Shown: positions 50,405 through 59,714, numbered from the stretch's first letter. The stretch: DNA of 64,000 bases from an uncultured Bacteroidota bacterium (GCA_902786595.1 CADADB010000001.1:191172-255171), one strand, 5' to 3'. Notes: generated by a model from the sequence alone, not told the origin. Made by a program: numbers and translations.

Positions 50405-52655
50405 GAAACAGGAAGCTTCTCCCACCACTCTGAGGCGCATGTCCATCGTCTATCTGCTGATGGTCCTGGTGGGCGTCGCCTGCCTGATCAAGATTCTGTA
50501 CCTCTCCATCGTGGAGCGCGCCATCGCTTCCGGCACGTCCGAAAAATGCGTCGATACGACTGTTCCCGGCTGGGAGGACAAGGTCACGGACGACACCTAC
50601 TGCTTCGTGCGCGAGAACATGTTGCGGCCTGTCCGCGGCGAGATCTATGACGACCATGGGCGCGTGCTGGTGGCCAATTTCACGGTTTTCGAGGTGGCGT
50701 TCGATGGAAAAGGGTTCGCGCGAGAGTATGCCGACACCCTGCGGAAGAACCCCAAGGCCTTTGACGAGATTTTCCATAAGCTGGCTGACGACTTCTATTA
50801 TCAGTTCAAAGACCGTTTCCCGAGGTACAGCGCCGATTATTACTACAATTTCTTCACGAATAATATTCAAAAGAAGAAGTATGCCACCCTTTTCCCCGTG
50901 AAGGAATGGGACGAGAAGGTTTGGGTGATGGGCGTGGATACGGCATTCATAAAAAACAGGCCGTATTTGTATAAATGTATCTATAAAGAGGACTTGGAAG
51001 ACTCCGTCAGAAGACAGGTCGTTCACACGCATCTCAATTACGTGCCTGCCAATGTGCGCATCAACCCCTACGGGGAGATGGCGAAGCGCACTTTGGGCGT
51101 GGAGGCCCCCGACCGCCAATTCGGGCTGGAACATGTGATGAACGACATTTTGGCGGGTGTGGACGGCAGCAAGAAATACCTTGAGCTCAACCACGCCAAG
51201 GTGCCGTTGCGCGAACGGCTGGATCCGGAAGACGGTTACAACATCCACACAACCATCAACTTGGAGATTCAGCACGCCGTGCATAACGAGATGTCTCGGA
51301 AGTTGTCGGAGCTGAATGCCGAATGGGGCTGTGCCATCGTGATGGAAACCAAGACGGGGGAAATCAAGGCCATCACCAACTTGCGCCGTGCCGCCCCCGA
51401 CGCCTCCTACTATACGGAAAGCATGGAATATGCTTTGAATGCCAAGGTGGAACCTGGCTCCACCTTCAAGTTGGCATCTTTGCTGGCCTATCTCGAAAAA
51501 ACGCCCAACGACACGATTGGACGCTATCCGATTTATAACCACACTTTCGAATATCCTACGAAATCAGGGCAGATCAAGCGTTACACCAAGGTGGACTACA
51601 AATATAACTCCATCGAGGTCTCTCCCATCGAGGTGTTCCAGCGGTCGTCCAATGTCGGTATGGCCAGCATGATTTTCGAGGCCTATGGCAAAAGGGGGTT
51701 CCCGCAATATATGGCCCAGCTGAAGAAGATGGGGCTTCTGGACACGGTCCACAGCCAGATGGGAGATCTTATGCCCGCCCGGATCCGAGATGGCTCCAAC
51801 GATTTCAACACCTACTATGCCACCTGCTTCGGTGCCGGTTTCAACATCCCGATCATCCGGACCTTAATATATTATAACGCTATCGCCAATGGCGGCAAAA
51901 TGATGGCTCCGTTGTTTGTGCGCTATGTCACAGACATGTACGACACCGTGCAACGTTTCGAACCAGAGGTGCTCTTGGATTCCATCGCCTCCCCATCAAC
52001 CGTCCAAAAAGCCCGCCACTATTTGGAGCAGGTGGTGTGGGGCGACAACGGCACGGCACGACGGTTCCGTGACGAGAACTGCATGTTCGCCGGCAAGACG
52101 GGTACCCGTGACATTTGGGACGAGAGTATCGGCAATTACAGAAAAGACATCAACGCAGTGTCGTTCTGCGGTTATTTCCCGATGGACAGGCCGCAATATA
52201 CCGTCATCGTCTATATTTACGGTGTGCCGCACCACAGTACGGTGGCCGCCGACGCGTTTGCCCGCATTGCCCGCAGCATCATGAACAGTTCCAATTACAG
52301 TGCGACGCGCAGTGCCGAGGATTTCCCGTTCACCCCGCTGACCCGCACGGCCCCGATCCGGAAAAAATACTTCAACACGCTGTTGAAAGGGTTGGGCTAT
52401 GACACTGTGGCATACGAGACACAGGCCCCTTACATGCGTGTGGATGCCGCCGATACGAACCGAAAAGTGACGGTTACGGCTTTGCCTGCAAATACATTCC
52501 AGAAAATGCCTGATGTGCGAGGTATGATGGCCTCCGACGCCGTCACCGAACTGATCCGGGCTGGCTACAAACCACAGATTGTCGGAAAAGGTCGTGTCAA
52601 ATCCCAGATTCTTGACGAAAAAACTCATACGGTGAAATTGTACCTTGACCCGTGA
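50391..52655 (+). CDS. ftsI: Septal peptidoglycan transpeptidase FtsI (PBP3-type)
   Basis: A 754-residue class B penicillin-binding protein. One N-terminal membrane helix (about 17-40) is followed by a pedestal domain (about 80-260; RPVRGEIYDDHGRVL) and the transpeptidase, with nucleophile Ser357 and Lys360 in PGSTFKLAS, SSNVG and KTGT at 569-572. A C-terminal PASTA domain (about 695-752; MPDVRGMMASDAV) follows. It cross-links septal peptidoglycan with FtsW. It overlaps ftsL by 14 bp. A palindromic repeat and tandem repeats separate it from murE. Confidence 0.95.
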   Translation: MRTSKKQEASPTTLRRMSIVYLLMVLVGVACLIKILYLSIVERAIASGTSEKCVDTTVPGWEDKVTDDTYCFVRENMLRPVRGEIYDDHGRVLVANFTVFEVAFDGKGFAREYADTLRKNPKAFDEIFHKLADDFYYQFKDRFPRYSADYYYNFFTNNIQKKKYATLFPVKEWDEKVWVMGVDTAFIKNRPYLYKCIYKEDLEDSVRRQVVHTHLNYVPANVRINPYGEMAKRTLGVEAPDRQFGLEHVMNDILAGVDGSKKYLELNHAKVPLRERLDPEDGYNIHTTINLEIQHAVHNEMSRKLSELNAEWGCAIVMETKTGEIKAITNLRRAAPDASYYTESMEYALNAKVEPGSTFKLASLLAYLEKTPNDTIGRYPIYNHTFEYPTKSGQIKRYTKVDYKYNSIEVSPIEVFQRSSNVGMASMIFEAYGKRGFPQYMAQLKKMGLLDTVHSQMGDLMPARIRDGSNDFNTYYATCFGAGFNIPIIRTLIYYNAIANGGKMMAPLFVRYVTDMYDTVQRFEPEVLLDSIASPSTVQKARHYLEQVVWGDNGTARRFRDENCMFAGKTGTRDIWDESIGNYRKDINAVSFCGYFPMDRPQYTVIVYIYGVPHHSTVAADAFARIARSIMNSSNYSATRSAEDFPFTPLTRTAPIRKKYFNTLLKGLGYDTVAYETQAPYMRVDAADTNRKVTVTALPANTFQKMPDVRGMMASDAVTELIRAGYKPQIVGKGRVKSQILDEKTHTVKLYLDP

Positions 52656-52657
52656 TT

Positions 52658-52684
52658 GTCGGGCGTATGCGATACGCCCCCTAC
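52658..52684. repeat. Palindrome copy 11, GGGCG-arm variant
   Basis: A 27-bp member of the second subfamily (GGGCGTATGCGATACGCCC core, GTC...CTAC ends), starting 2 bp after the ftsI stop codon. A small stem, CATCCC/GGGATG, follows at about 52693. Confidence 0.75.
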
Positions 52685-52719
52685 CGAGCTTTCATCCCTG
52701 TCGGGATGTCAAGGAATAA

Positions 52720-52798
52720 ACCATAACCATAACCATAACCTCTTAACCTATAACCCTGCTTCAATAACCAATAACCTATAACCAATAACCTTTAAAAA
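52720..52798. repeat. Hexamer and heptamer tandem repeats before murE
   Basis: Three CCATAA units followed by CAATAAC/CTATAAC heptamers. They end 4 bp before the murE start codon and include its ribosome-binding region. Confidence 0.8.
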
Positions 52799-52802
52799 GA
52801 CA

Positions 52803-54275
52803 ATGAAACCATTGAATATACTGCTGAAAGCGTTGCGCGCGCATGAGCTGACGGGAAATCCGGAGATGGAAATCACGGAAATCCTGTTTGATTCGCGGCG
52901 TGTGGCTGCTCAGCCGAAAGGATCTTCGCAACTTTATGTGGCCCAGCGAGGCACGCAAACCGATGGCCACAAGTACATTGCGGCGGCGATTGAACAGGGC
53001 TGTCGGGTGGTGGTTTGCGAGACGCTGCCTGACACGATAGACAAAGATGTCTGCTATATCAAGGTGGCGGACAGCTCCGTGGCTTTGGGACAGCTTGCTG
53101 ACGCTTTCTACGATCATCCGAGCCGCAAGCTGAAACTGGTGGGCATTACCGGCACCAACGGCAAGACCACTACGGTGACGCTCCTGCACCGGCTGTTCAT
53201 GTCCGCAGGTCACCAGACCGGTCTCCTCTCCACCATTGTCAACAAAATCGGGGAAGAAGAGATTCCGTCCACGCACACCACTCCCGACGCAGTGGAACTC
53301 AACCAATTGCTCGCGCAAATGGTGGATCGTCAGTGCGAATACTGTTTCATGGAGGTGAGTTCGCACGCGCTCTGCCAGCATCGGGTGGCTGGATTGCGGT
53401 TCGCGGGCGCTATCTTCAGCAACATCACCCATGATCATTTGGACTTCCACAAGACCTTCGCCAACTACATAGCGGCGAAAAAATCCTTCTTCGACAAGCT
53501 TCCCAAATCCGCTTTTGCGCTCACCAATATTGATGACAAGAACGGCAAAGTGATGGTGCAGAACACGAAAGCGGCCATCCACACCTACAGTTTGCGCACT
53601 GCCGCCGATTTCAAGGGTGTCGTGATGGAGAATGCCTTTTCAGGTTTGCACATGCGCATCAACAATCGCGAAGTCTTTTTCCGCTTGTGCGGGAAATTCA
53701 ACGCATACAACTTGTTAGCCATATATGGAGCCGCCGTTTTGTTGGGAATGGACGAATATGACGCGCTTGCCCGGATGAGTATGTTGGAGAGCGCTGCAGG
53801 GCGGTTCCAGATGTTGCGTGTTGATAATGGAGGCACGGCCATCGTTGATTATGCACATACGCCCGATGCGCTTGAGAACGTGCTGAAGACCATCCGCGAC
53901 ATTGTGGGCAAGAAGGCGGAAGTGACCACGGTGGTGGGCTGCGGTGGCGACCGTGACGCGCTGAAACGTCCTGAAATGGCAGAAATCGCCTGCAAGTACA
54001 GCTCCAAGGTGTTGCTGACTTCCGACAACCCGCGTACCGAAGACCCCATGGCCATCCTGAGCGATATGAAGAAAGGAATTCCCGCAAGCAAGTCGAAACA
54101 CGTGCTGGTAATAGAAAACCGCCATGAAGCCATCAAGACGGCCTGTATGATGCTGCAGCCCAACGGTGTGCTGTTAGTGGCGGGGAAAGGTCATGAGAAC
54201 TATCAAGAAATCAACCACGTCAAACATCATTTTGACGACACGGAAGAAATAAAGAATTTTTTCAACATCAAATAA
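52803..54275 (+). CDS. murE: UDP-MurNAc-tripeptide ligase MurE (meso-diaminopimelate type)
   Basis: A 490-residue Mur ligase with the full three-domain length. ATP-binding GITGTNGKTTT at about 114-124, the middle-domain EVSSHAL, NITHDHLDFH, and DYAHTPDALENVL are present. DNPRTEDP (Asp408 onwards) marks the enzyme that adds meso-diaminopimelate. It makes UDP-MurNAc-tripeptide in the cytoplasm. mraY follows after 11 bp. Confidence 0.96.
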   Translation: MKPLNILLKALRAHELTGNPEMEITEILFDSRRVAAQPKGSSQLYVAQRGTQTDGHKYIAAAIEQGCRVVVCETLPDTIDKDVCYIKVADSSVALGQLADAFYDHPSRKLKLVGITGTNGKTTTVTLLHRLFMSAGHQTGLLSTIVNKIGEEEIPSTHTTPDAVELNQLLAQMVDRQCEYCFMEVSSHALCQHRVAGLRFAGAIFSNITHDHLDFHKTFANYIAAKKSFFDKLPKSAFALTNIDDKNGKVMVQNTKAAIHTYSLRTAADFKGVVMENAFSGLHMRINNREVFFRLCGKFNAYNLLAIYGAAVLLGMDEYDALARMSMLESAAGRFQMLRVDNGGTAIVDYAHTPDALENVLKTIRDIVGKKAEVTTVVGCGGDRDALKRPEMAEIACKYSSKVLLTSDNPRTEDPMAILSDMKKGIPASKSKHVLVIENRHEAIKTACMMLQPNGVLLVAGKGHENYQEINHVKHHFDDTEEIKNFFNIK

Positions 54276-54286
54276 GTCAGTAGATT

Positions 54287-55549
54287 ATGTTGTATTATCT
54301 GTTTTCTTGGCTTCATAAAAGCGGCTACCACGGAACCCGGATTTTTCAGTACATCTCGTTCCGTTCTGCCTTGGCGTTCGTACTGGCTTTGATTATTTCC
54401 GTCTTCATTGGGAAATATTTCATCCAATATTTGAAGAAGAAACAAATAGGGGAGAGTATTCGCGACCTGGGTCTGGCCGGGCAGAACGAAAAGGCCGGCA
54501 CTCCGACCATGGGCGGCCTCATCATCATTGCGGCTATTTTGATACCCGCCCTGCTGCTATGCGATATAAGCAACATCTACATCATTCTGATGCTGTTCAC
54601 CACGGTTTGGCTTGGCGCGCTTGGCTTTTCGGATGATTACATCAAAGTTTTCAAAAAGAACAAAGAGGGTCTGTCGCCGAGAAAGAAGCTGATAGGCCAG
54701 ATTATCCTCGGTCTTTTGGTGGGCGCGACCATGTATTTCCATCCGGACGCGGTCATCAGTGAAAAAAAAGTGCAAAAGCAGTCCCTGACACAAGTGAGTT
54801 CCACCGAGCTGCTGCAGGTGGAAAATCAAGCGAGCGCACATACACCCAAGTTGTTCGATGAGCCGCACCATTCCTCCAAGACTACCATCCCGTTTGTGAA
54901 GAATCACGAGATGGATTACTCTGCGCTTACCCGTTGGATGGGTGACAAGAGTGGAAAATGGTCGTTTTTGCTTTTCATCCCGATCATTGTGTTTATTATC
55001 GCCGCCGTGTCCAACGGGGCGAATCTCACCGATGGACTGGATGGGCTGGCGACGGGAACCACAGCGTCCGTAGCGGTGGGTATCGCTATTCTTGCATACG
55101 TCTCTGGTAACGTGATATTTGCCAACTATCTGAATATTATGTATATACCGAATATAGGGGAGTTGGTGATTTTCATTTCGGCGGTGATCGGTGCCTGTAT
55201 CGGGTTTTATTGGTGGAATTGTTACCCTGCCCAAGTCTTCATGGGCGATACGGGCAGTCTGACCCTTGGCGGCATCGTGGCCGTTTCGTGCATCATCATT
55301 CGCAAGGAACTTCTCATCCCGATCTTGTGCGGAGTCTATTTGGCCCAATCCATCTCGGTAATCATGCAGGTGTCCTATTTCAAATACACCAAGAAACGCT
55401 ATGGGGAAGGCCGCCGCATCTTCCTGATGGCGCCACTGCACCACCATTATCAGAAAAAAGGACTTCACGAATCGAAAATCGTGCAACGCTTCATCGTGGT
55501 CAGTATGATTCTCGCAGTCTTGGCCATAGTTACCTTGAAAGTCAGGTAG
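54287..55549 (+). CDS. mraY: Phospho-N-acetylmuramoyl-pentapeptide transferase MraY
   Basis: A 420-residue inner-membrane enzyme that makes lipid I. MGGL near residue 71, FSDDYIKVFKKNKEGL, NLTDGLDGLATG and MGDTGSLTLGG are the family motifs; PLHHHYQKKGLHESKIV lies near the C-terminus. An extra segment of about 60 residues (about 165-225) between membrane helices is usual for Bacteroidota MraY. It is preceded by murE and followed by a repeat array and the murD-like remnant. Confidence 0.96.
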   Translation: MLYYLFSWLHKSGYHGTRIFQYISFRSALAFVLALIISVFIGKYFIQYLKKKQIGESIRDLGLAGQNEKAGTPTMGGLIIIAAILIPALLLCDISNIYIILMLFTTVWLGALGFSDDYIKVFKKNKEGLSPRKKLIGQIILGLLVGATMYFHPDAVISEKKVQKQSLTQVSSTELLQVENQASAHTPKLFDEPHHSSKTTIPFVKNHEMDYSALTRWMGDKSGKWSFLLFIPIIVFIIAAVSNGANLTDGLDGLATGTTASVAVGIAILAYVSGNVIFANYLNIMYIPNIGELVIFISAVIGACIGFYWWNCYPAQVFMGDTGSLTLGGIVAVSCIIIRKELLIPILCGVYLAQSISVIMQVSYFKYTKKRYGEGRRIFLMAPLHHHYQKKGLHESKIVQRFIVVSMILAVLAIVTLKVR

Positions 55550-55551
55550 TT

Positions 55552-55618
55552 GGAGGATGAGACGATGAAACGATGAGACGATGAAACGATGAAACGATGA
55601 AACGATGAGACGATGATT
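55552..55618. repeat. Tandem octamer repeat (GAAACGAT/GAGACGAT)
   Basis: Eight 8-bp units directly after mraY, in the place where the N-terminal domains of MurD would be expected. Confidence 0.88.
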
Positions 55619-55675
55619 AGAAAATAAGATAATTGGATAAATAAAAGTAAGTAGAATAATAAAACCAAAACCATT

Positions 55676-56233
55676 ATGCCGACTAAGAAAAATAACAGTT
55701 TTCGTTTGTTTGAACAAGCTCGGGAAACCGCGAACCCGCGTGTGGGCACGCTATCCGAGCAACTCATTAAATTACGTCAACGGAATATCGCCGAGTCTTT
55801 GGCTGATTTCGAAGGAAACGCCCACAAGCTGGAACATGTGAAGAGTTTCTCGGGTGTGGATTTCGTGGACGATGCCCGCTCCACGACGGCCAATGCGGTC
55901 TGGTATTCGCTGCAGTCCATGACGAAACCCACCGTCTGGATCACCAACATAGACACGCTCGAAGCCCTTACGGAAGACATTCTCTCCGAAGTGAAATCGA
56001 AGGTGAAGGAGGTGGTGCTCCAAGGGGTCTATAACATTGACGTTTACCAGAGACTGTCCGAAATGGGTGTTCCTGTGATGATGACGATGAGCATGGAAGA
56101 TGCGGTCAACCATGCCTTCTATTCTTGTCAGAAAGGGGATGTGATACTGTACGCTCCGGGGATTCATGGAAACGCTCAACAGACCTATCGTGAGCGTGGG
56201 GACAAATTCAAGGCAGCGGTCGCTCAACTTTAA
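55676..56233 (+). CDS. MurD C-terminal-domain-only protein
   Basis: A 185-residue protein in the usual murD position between mraY and ftsW. From residue 42 it aligns with domain 3 of MurD: ADFEGNAHKLEHVKSFSGVDFVDDARST fits the HRLE...INDSKAT region, and GDVILYAPGIHGN...YRERGDKFK fits the final GDxVLLSPACAS...ERG segment. The UDP-binding domain and the ATPase domain with its P-loop are absent, so it cannot be a working ligase alone. Its N-terminal 35 residues are unique and in-frame stops precede the start codon, so it looks like a complete small gene. A regulatory or partner role, or a pseudogene remnant, is possible. Confidence 0.78.
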   Translation: MPTKKNNSFRLFEQARETANPRVGTLSEQLIKLRQRNIAESLADFEGNAHKLEHVKSFSGVDFVDDARSTTANAVWYSLQSMTKPTVWITNIDTLEALTEDILSEVKSKVKEVVLQGVYNIDVYQRLSEMGVPVMMTMSMEDAVNHAFYSCQKGDVILYAPGIHGNAQQTYRERGDKFKAAVAQL

Positions 56234-56244
56234 TCCTGCGTGTC

Positions 56245-57402
56245 ATGGAGGCCAATATTGACACCCCAAAGGTGCGGTTTTTGCGAAAAATCAAGCTGAA
56301 AACGGACAATATCATCCCCATTGTGGTGATATTCCTGACGGCCATTTCGATCGTCATGGTCTATAGCATGCGGGGCAACATTGTCTTGCAGCATCTGAAA
56401 CATTTGTTGTTCGGTTATGCCGGCATGTTTGTCATTTATCATTTTGATTATCGCAAGTTGGGGGTGTTCGCACCCTTCCTGCTCTTTCTTGCCGCCGTCT
56501 TGCTGATATTCACCATGTTGTCGCAAGCTGTGCGTGGTGTCACCATCATGGGCCGGGACGTTCAGACGTTCTACTTTATCGGTTTCCTGATTATTTTCTA
56601 CATTTCCAACTATATTGCGCGTCAGTATCATAAGCATGGGGAGCTGACCACAGCCAATGCACGGTACCTGTTTCTACTGTTGGGTGGCTTCTGTGTCGGC
56701 ATCGCCACCATGAACATGTCCACCGCCATTATCTTGTTTATCACAGGCATTGTGATTTTCTTCGTCGGCGGATTCAAGTTGAAAGAGATTTCCAGCATGA
56801 TTGGCATCGTGGCGGCGATTCTTCTGGTGGCTGTCATTGTGGTGGCCAATCTGAGTGATGACAAGAAAGCGAAAATCGGACGTATGGCAACGTTCATCAA
56901 CCGTTGGGAATACTACATCACCAAAGACAATACGGACGGATATGGGGATCAGATGATTTTGGCCCGGTCGGCAATCGCCCGCTCCGGTTTCAATCCCGCG
57001 GGCCCTGGCAAAGGAGTCATCAAAAACCGACTGCCCGAAAAAGAGACGGACTATGCCTTTGCGTCCCTCTTTGAGGAGACCGGCATCGTGGTCGGCGTGC
57101 TGGTACTTCTGTCCTATCTGATCATCTTTTATCGAGCGCGGAAGATTGCTAAAGAGGCGACAGGCACTTTCGGGAGGTTGTTGGCCTTCGGCATAGGATT
57201 CTGGTTCACCTGTCAGGCACTGGTGCATATCGGGGTGAACTGCGAGTTGCTGCCCACCACCGGGCAAACGCTGCCGTTCATCAGCAGCGGCGGTGCCTCC
57301 TTGTTCGTTTCCGGTTGTGCCATGGGAGTGCTGCTCAACATCGGCAAGGTCTCCTATCTTGAAAATCAAAAGGAGGATCCGTTTGAGATGCTGAGACGGT
57401 GA
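56245..57402 (+). CDS. ftsW: Septal peptidoglycan polymerase FtsW
   Basis: A 385-residue SEDS-family membrane protein with about ten helices. Family features: ISIVMVYSM near the N-terminus, LPEKETDYAFASLFEETG in the large loop, and GQTLPFISSGGASLFVSG near the C-terminus. It polymerises septal glycan strands with FtsI. It starts 11 bp after the murD-like gene. murG, murC, ftsQ, ftsA and ftsZ, which usually follow, are not in the window. Confidence 0.95.
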   Translation: MEANIDTPKVRFLRKIKLKTDNIIPIVVIFLTAISIVMVYSMRGNIVLQHLKHLLFGYAGMFVIYHFDYRKLGVFAPFLLFLAAVLLIFTMLSQAVRGVTIMGRDVQTFYFIGFLIIFYISNYIARQYHKHGELTTANARYLFLLLGGFCVGIATMNMSTAIILFITGIVIFFVGGFKLKEISSMIGIVAAILLVAVIVVANLSDDKKAKIGRMATFINRWEYYITKDNTDGYGDQMILARSAIARSGFNPAGPGKGVIKNRLPEKETDYAFASLFEETGIVVGVLVLLSYLIIFYRARKIAKEATGTFGRLLAFGIGFWFTCQALVHIGVNCELLPTTGQTLPFISSGGASLFVSGCAMGVLLNIGKVSYLENQKEDPFEMLRR

Positions 57403-57411
57403 TGCGATACC

Positions 57412-57442
57412 CCAAGCTTCAATAACCCATAACCATTACATA
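57412..57442. repeat. Short CAATAAC-type repeat before the ABC-F gene
   Basis: CAATAAC CCATAAC CATTACA units immediately before the start codon, like those at 11904 and 52735. Confidence 0.6.
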
Positions 57443-59368
57443 ATGATTCAGATCAACAAACTGTCAGTCAATTTCACGGGGGATTTCCTGTTCAAGGATG
57501 TCTCGTTTGTGGCGGGTGACAAGGACCGTATCGGGCTTGTGGGGCATAATGGTGCGGGGAAATCGACGTTGTTGAAGATCATCCATCGGGACATAGAGCC
57601 GGCGTCGGGAACGATGGTCATCACCTCTGGACATAGGGTAGGGTATTTGCCGCAGGAACTCGCCGGAACATCCACACTTTCCGTTTGGGATGAGGCGGTC
57701 TCCGCGTTTGAGGAAATTCGCGTCATGGAGCGCAAAATGCAGCAGATATCCAACGAGCTGGCCGAACGCACGGATTTCGAATCTGAAGGGTATGCCCAAC
57801 TGACCCAACAACTTTCCGACTTGAACGACAGGTATAACCACCTTGGTGGCAATACGATAGAGGCCGAAACCGAGAAGGTGTTGGCAGGTATGGGCTTCCT
57901 GCGCGAGGAGTTCCACCAGCCGATGTCCTCTTTCAGCAATGGCTGGCAGATGCGCGTCTGTCTTGCCAAAATTCTCCTCCAAAAACCCGAAATCATCCTT
58001 TTGGACGAGCCCACCAACCATCTTGACATCGAATCCATCCAGTGGCTGGAGGATTACTTGGCCAATTATGACGGATGTGTCATTTTGGTCTCCCACGACC
58101 GCGCTTTCCTTGACCGCGTGACCAACCGTACCATTGAGATCACGTTGGGGAATATTCAGGATTACAAGTGCAGCTACTCCAAATATGTGGAACAGCGCCT
58201 GGAACGTATTGAGAGCCAGCAGTCCGCGTATGAAAACCAGCAGAAAGAAATCGCGCAGATCGAGCGGTTTATCGAGCGCTTTCGCTATAAGGCCACCAAA
58301 GCGCGGCAGGTGCAGAGCCGAATCAAGATGCTGGAGAAGATGGACCGTGTGGAGGTGGACGAATACGACAAAAGTTCCATTTCGTTCAAATTCCCGCCTG
58401 CGCCGCACTCAGGATTGGTGGTGGTGGAGAGCAAAAATCTCAGCTTGGGTTATGATACCAAACCGGGTGTGCTCAAAGGGGTGGATTTCCGTTTAGAGCG
58501 TGGCGAACGGGTGGCATTCGTCGGGCGCAACGGTGAGGGCAAATCGACTATGGTGAAAGCCATAGTAGGTGCACTGTCCCCAGAGAGCGGTGAATTGCAG
58601 CTTGGTTATCAAGTGGTTGTAGGTTACTACGCGCAGAACCAGGCGCAGCTGCTCAACCCCGAAAAGACGGTTTTCGAGACCATTGACGATGTGGCGGTGG
58701 GCGACATAAGACCCAAAATCCGCACCATCCTCGGCAGTTTTCTCTTCGACACGGAAGATACCGAAAAAAAAGTGAAAGTGCTTTCCGGTGGCGAGAAGGC
58801 GCGGCTCGCGTTGGCGAAACTGTTGCTGTCCCCCTTCAATCTGCTTATCCTTGACGAGCCGACCAACCATTTGGACATGCCCTCCAAGGATGTGCTCAAA
58901 AACGCCCTGCTACAGTACGAAGGCAGTCTGATTCTCGTCTCCCACGACCGTGACTTCCTGCAAGGGTTGACTTCCAAGGTATATGAGTTCAAGAACCATC
59001 AGATGCACGCTTTCGTCGGCGATGTCTATGATTTCTTGGCGCAGCGTAAGATGGAGACGCTCAACGAATTACAAAGTCGGAACGTTACCGCATCCAGTGC
59101 ATCTGGCGAGAAAGTGTCCAGCAACAAAGAGTTGTGGGAACAGAAAAAGCAGCGGGAGGCCGACGATAGGAAGAAGAAGAACCGTCTGCGCAAGTTGGAG
59201 GATGAGTTGGAGTTGCTGCAGCGTCTGTTGGCCGATACCGAAGAGCGGTTGGCCAATCCCGAAGGCAACGCGGAAGCCATCGCCTCTGGCGAGCTGTACC
59301 AAGCTTACGAATCAATCAAGGCCGATATCGAAGCGAAAGAGATGGAATGGCTGGAGTTGAGCGAATAA
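57443..59368 (+). CDS. ABC-F family ATPase (Uup/YdiF type)
   Basis: A 641-residue soluble protein with two ABC domains and no membrane helices. Walker A sites are GHNGAGKST and GRNGEGKST; Walker B is LLDEPTNHLD twice; the P-site tRNA-interaction linker lies between (about 245-320, many Glu/Gln). The first signature reads FSNGWQMR in place of FSGGxRMR; the second is SGGEKAR. The C-terminal coiled coil (about 555-640) is typical of Uup-like proteins. ABC-F proteins act on stalled ribosomes; an antibiotic-resistance role is not indicated. Confidence 0.93.
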   Translation: MIQINKLSVNFTGDFLFKDVSFVAGDKDRIGLVGHNGAGKSTLLKIIHRDIEPASGTMVITSGHRVGYLPQELAGTSTLSVWDEAVSAFEEIRVMERKMQQISNELAERTDFESEGYAQLTQQLSDLNDRYNHLGGNTIEAETEKVLAGMGFLREEFHQPMSSFSNGWQMRVCLAKILLQKPEIILLDEPTNHLDIESIQWLEDYLANYDGCVILVSHDRAFLDRVTNRTIEITLGNIQDYKCSYSKYVEQRLERIESQQSAYENQQKEIAQIERFIERFRYKATKARQVQSRIKMLEKMDRVEVDEYDKSSISFKFPPAPHSGLVVVESKNLSLGYDTKPGVLKGVDFRLERGERVAFVGRNGEGKSTMVKAIVGALSPESGELQLGYQVVVGYYAQNQAQLLNPEKTVFETIDDVAVGDIRPKIRTILGSFLFDTEDTEKKVKVLSGGEKARLALAKLLLSPFNLLILDEPTNHLDMPSKDVLKNALLQYEGSLILVSHDRDFLQGLTSKVYEFKNHQMHAFVGDVYDFLAQRKMETLNELQSRNVTASSASGEKVSSNKELWEQKKQREADDRKKKNRLRKLEDELELLQRLLADTEERLANPEGNAEAIASGELYQAYESIKADIEAKEMEWLELSE

Positions 59369-59416
59369 AAAAATCACACCTGTTTTTTTAGAATTGCTGA
59401 CCAGGGTTTAAAACAC

Positions 59417-59444
59417 GTAGAGACGTTTCATGAAACGTCTCTAC
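59417..59444. repeat. 28-bp palindrome, copy 9, next to tRNA-Ser
   Basis: Identical to copy 1. It ends 9 bp from the 3' end of tRNA-Ser(GCU), on the side of the convergent ABC-F gene. Confidence 0.95.
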
Positions 59445-59453
59445 AGGGTTTCG

Positions 59454-59540
59454 CGGAGAGAGCGAGATTCGAACTCGCGGAAGAGTTACCCCTTCGTCAG
59501 TTTAGCAAACTGGTGGTTTCAGCCACTCACCCACCTCTCC
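59454..59540 (-). tRNA. tRNA-Ser (anticodon GCU)
   Basis: A class II tRNA on the minus strand: acceptor GGAGAGG/TCTCTCC, anticodon loop TTGCTAA with GCT, long variable arm, T arm GCGAG/CTCGC with TTCGAAT, discriminator G; CCA is not encoded (CGA follows). It lies between ABC-F and lpxD. Confidence 0.95.
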
Positions 59541-59564
59541 GTGGTTTCATTTCTGAAATCGGCG

Positions 59565-59573
59565 GCAAAAATA
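59565..59573 (-). promoter_or_regulatory. Promoter -7 element of tRNA-Ser(GCU)
   Basis: TATTTTTGC on the minus strand, 24 bp before the mature 5' end. Confidence 0.65.
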
Positions 59574-59635
59574 CATTTTTTTTTGATACGACGACATCTT
59601 GTGAAAAAAATCTTTTTTCCGAGAAATGATTGTTC

Positions 59636-59663
59636 GTAGGGGCGAATGATTATTCGCCCCTAC
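59636..59663. repeat. 28-bp palindrome, copy 10, GGGGCG-arm subfamily
   Basis: Arms GTAGGGGCGAAT/ATTCGCCCCTAC around a short centre. It has the same length and the same GTAG...CTAC ends as copy 1 but a different stem; copy 11 belongs to this type. Confidence 0.9.
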
Positions 59664-59685
59664 TTAGTCATTACCAAAAAAAGTG

Positions 59686-59694
59686 TACCTTTGC
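59686..59694 (+). promoter_or_regulatory. Promoter -7 element of lpxD
   Basis: TACCTTTGC, 20 bp before the chosen lpxD start; it excludes the longer start at 59646. Confidence 0.65.
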
Positions 59695-59714
59695 ACCCTC
59701 AAAATTGTCAAACA

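Noticed and set aside
52690-52712. A terminator at the CATCCC/GGGATG stem after ftsI.
   Set aside because: The stem is short with no T run, and murE downstream has no other clear promoter, so read-through is likely.
55676-56233. A simple frameshift splitting a full murD.
   Set aside because: The 126 bp between mraY and this gene is too short for the missing 270 or so residues, and no other frame there encodes a Mur ligase domain.
57443-59368. Antibiotic-resistance ABC-F protein.
   Set aside because: Length, linker and C-terminal coiled coil fit housekeeping Uup/YdiF-type proteins; nothing nearby suggests resistance.
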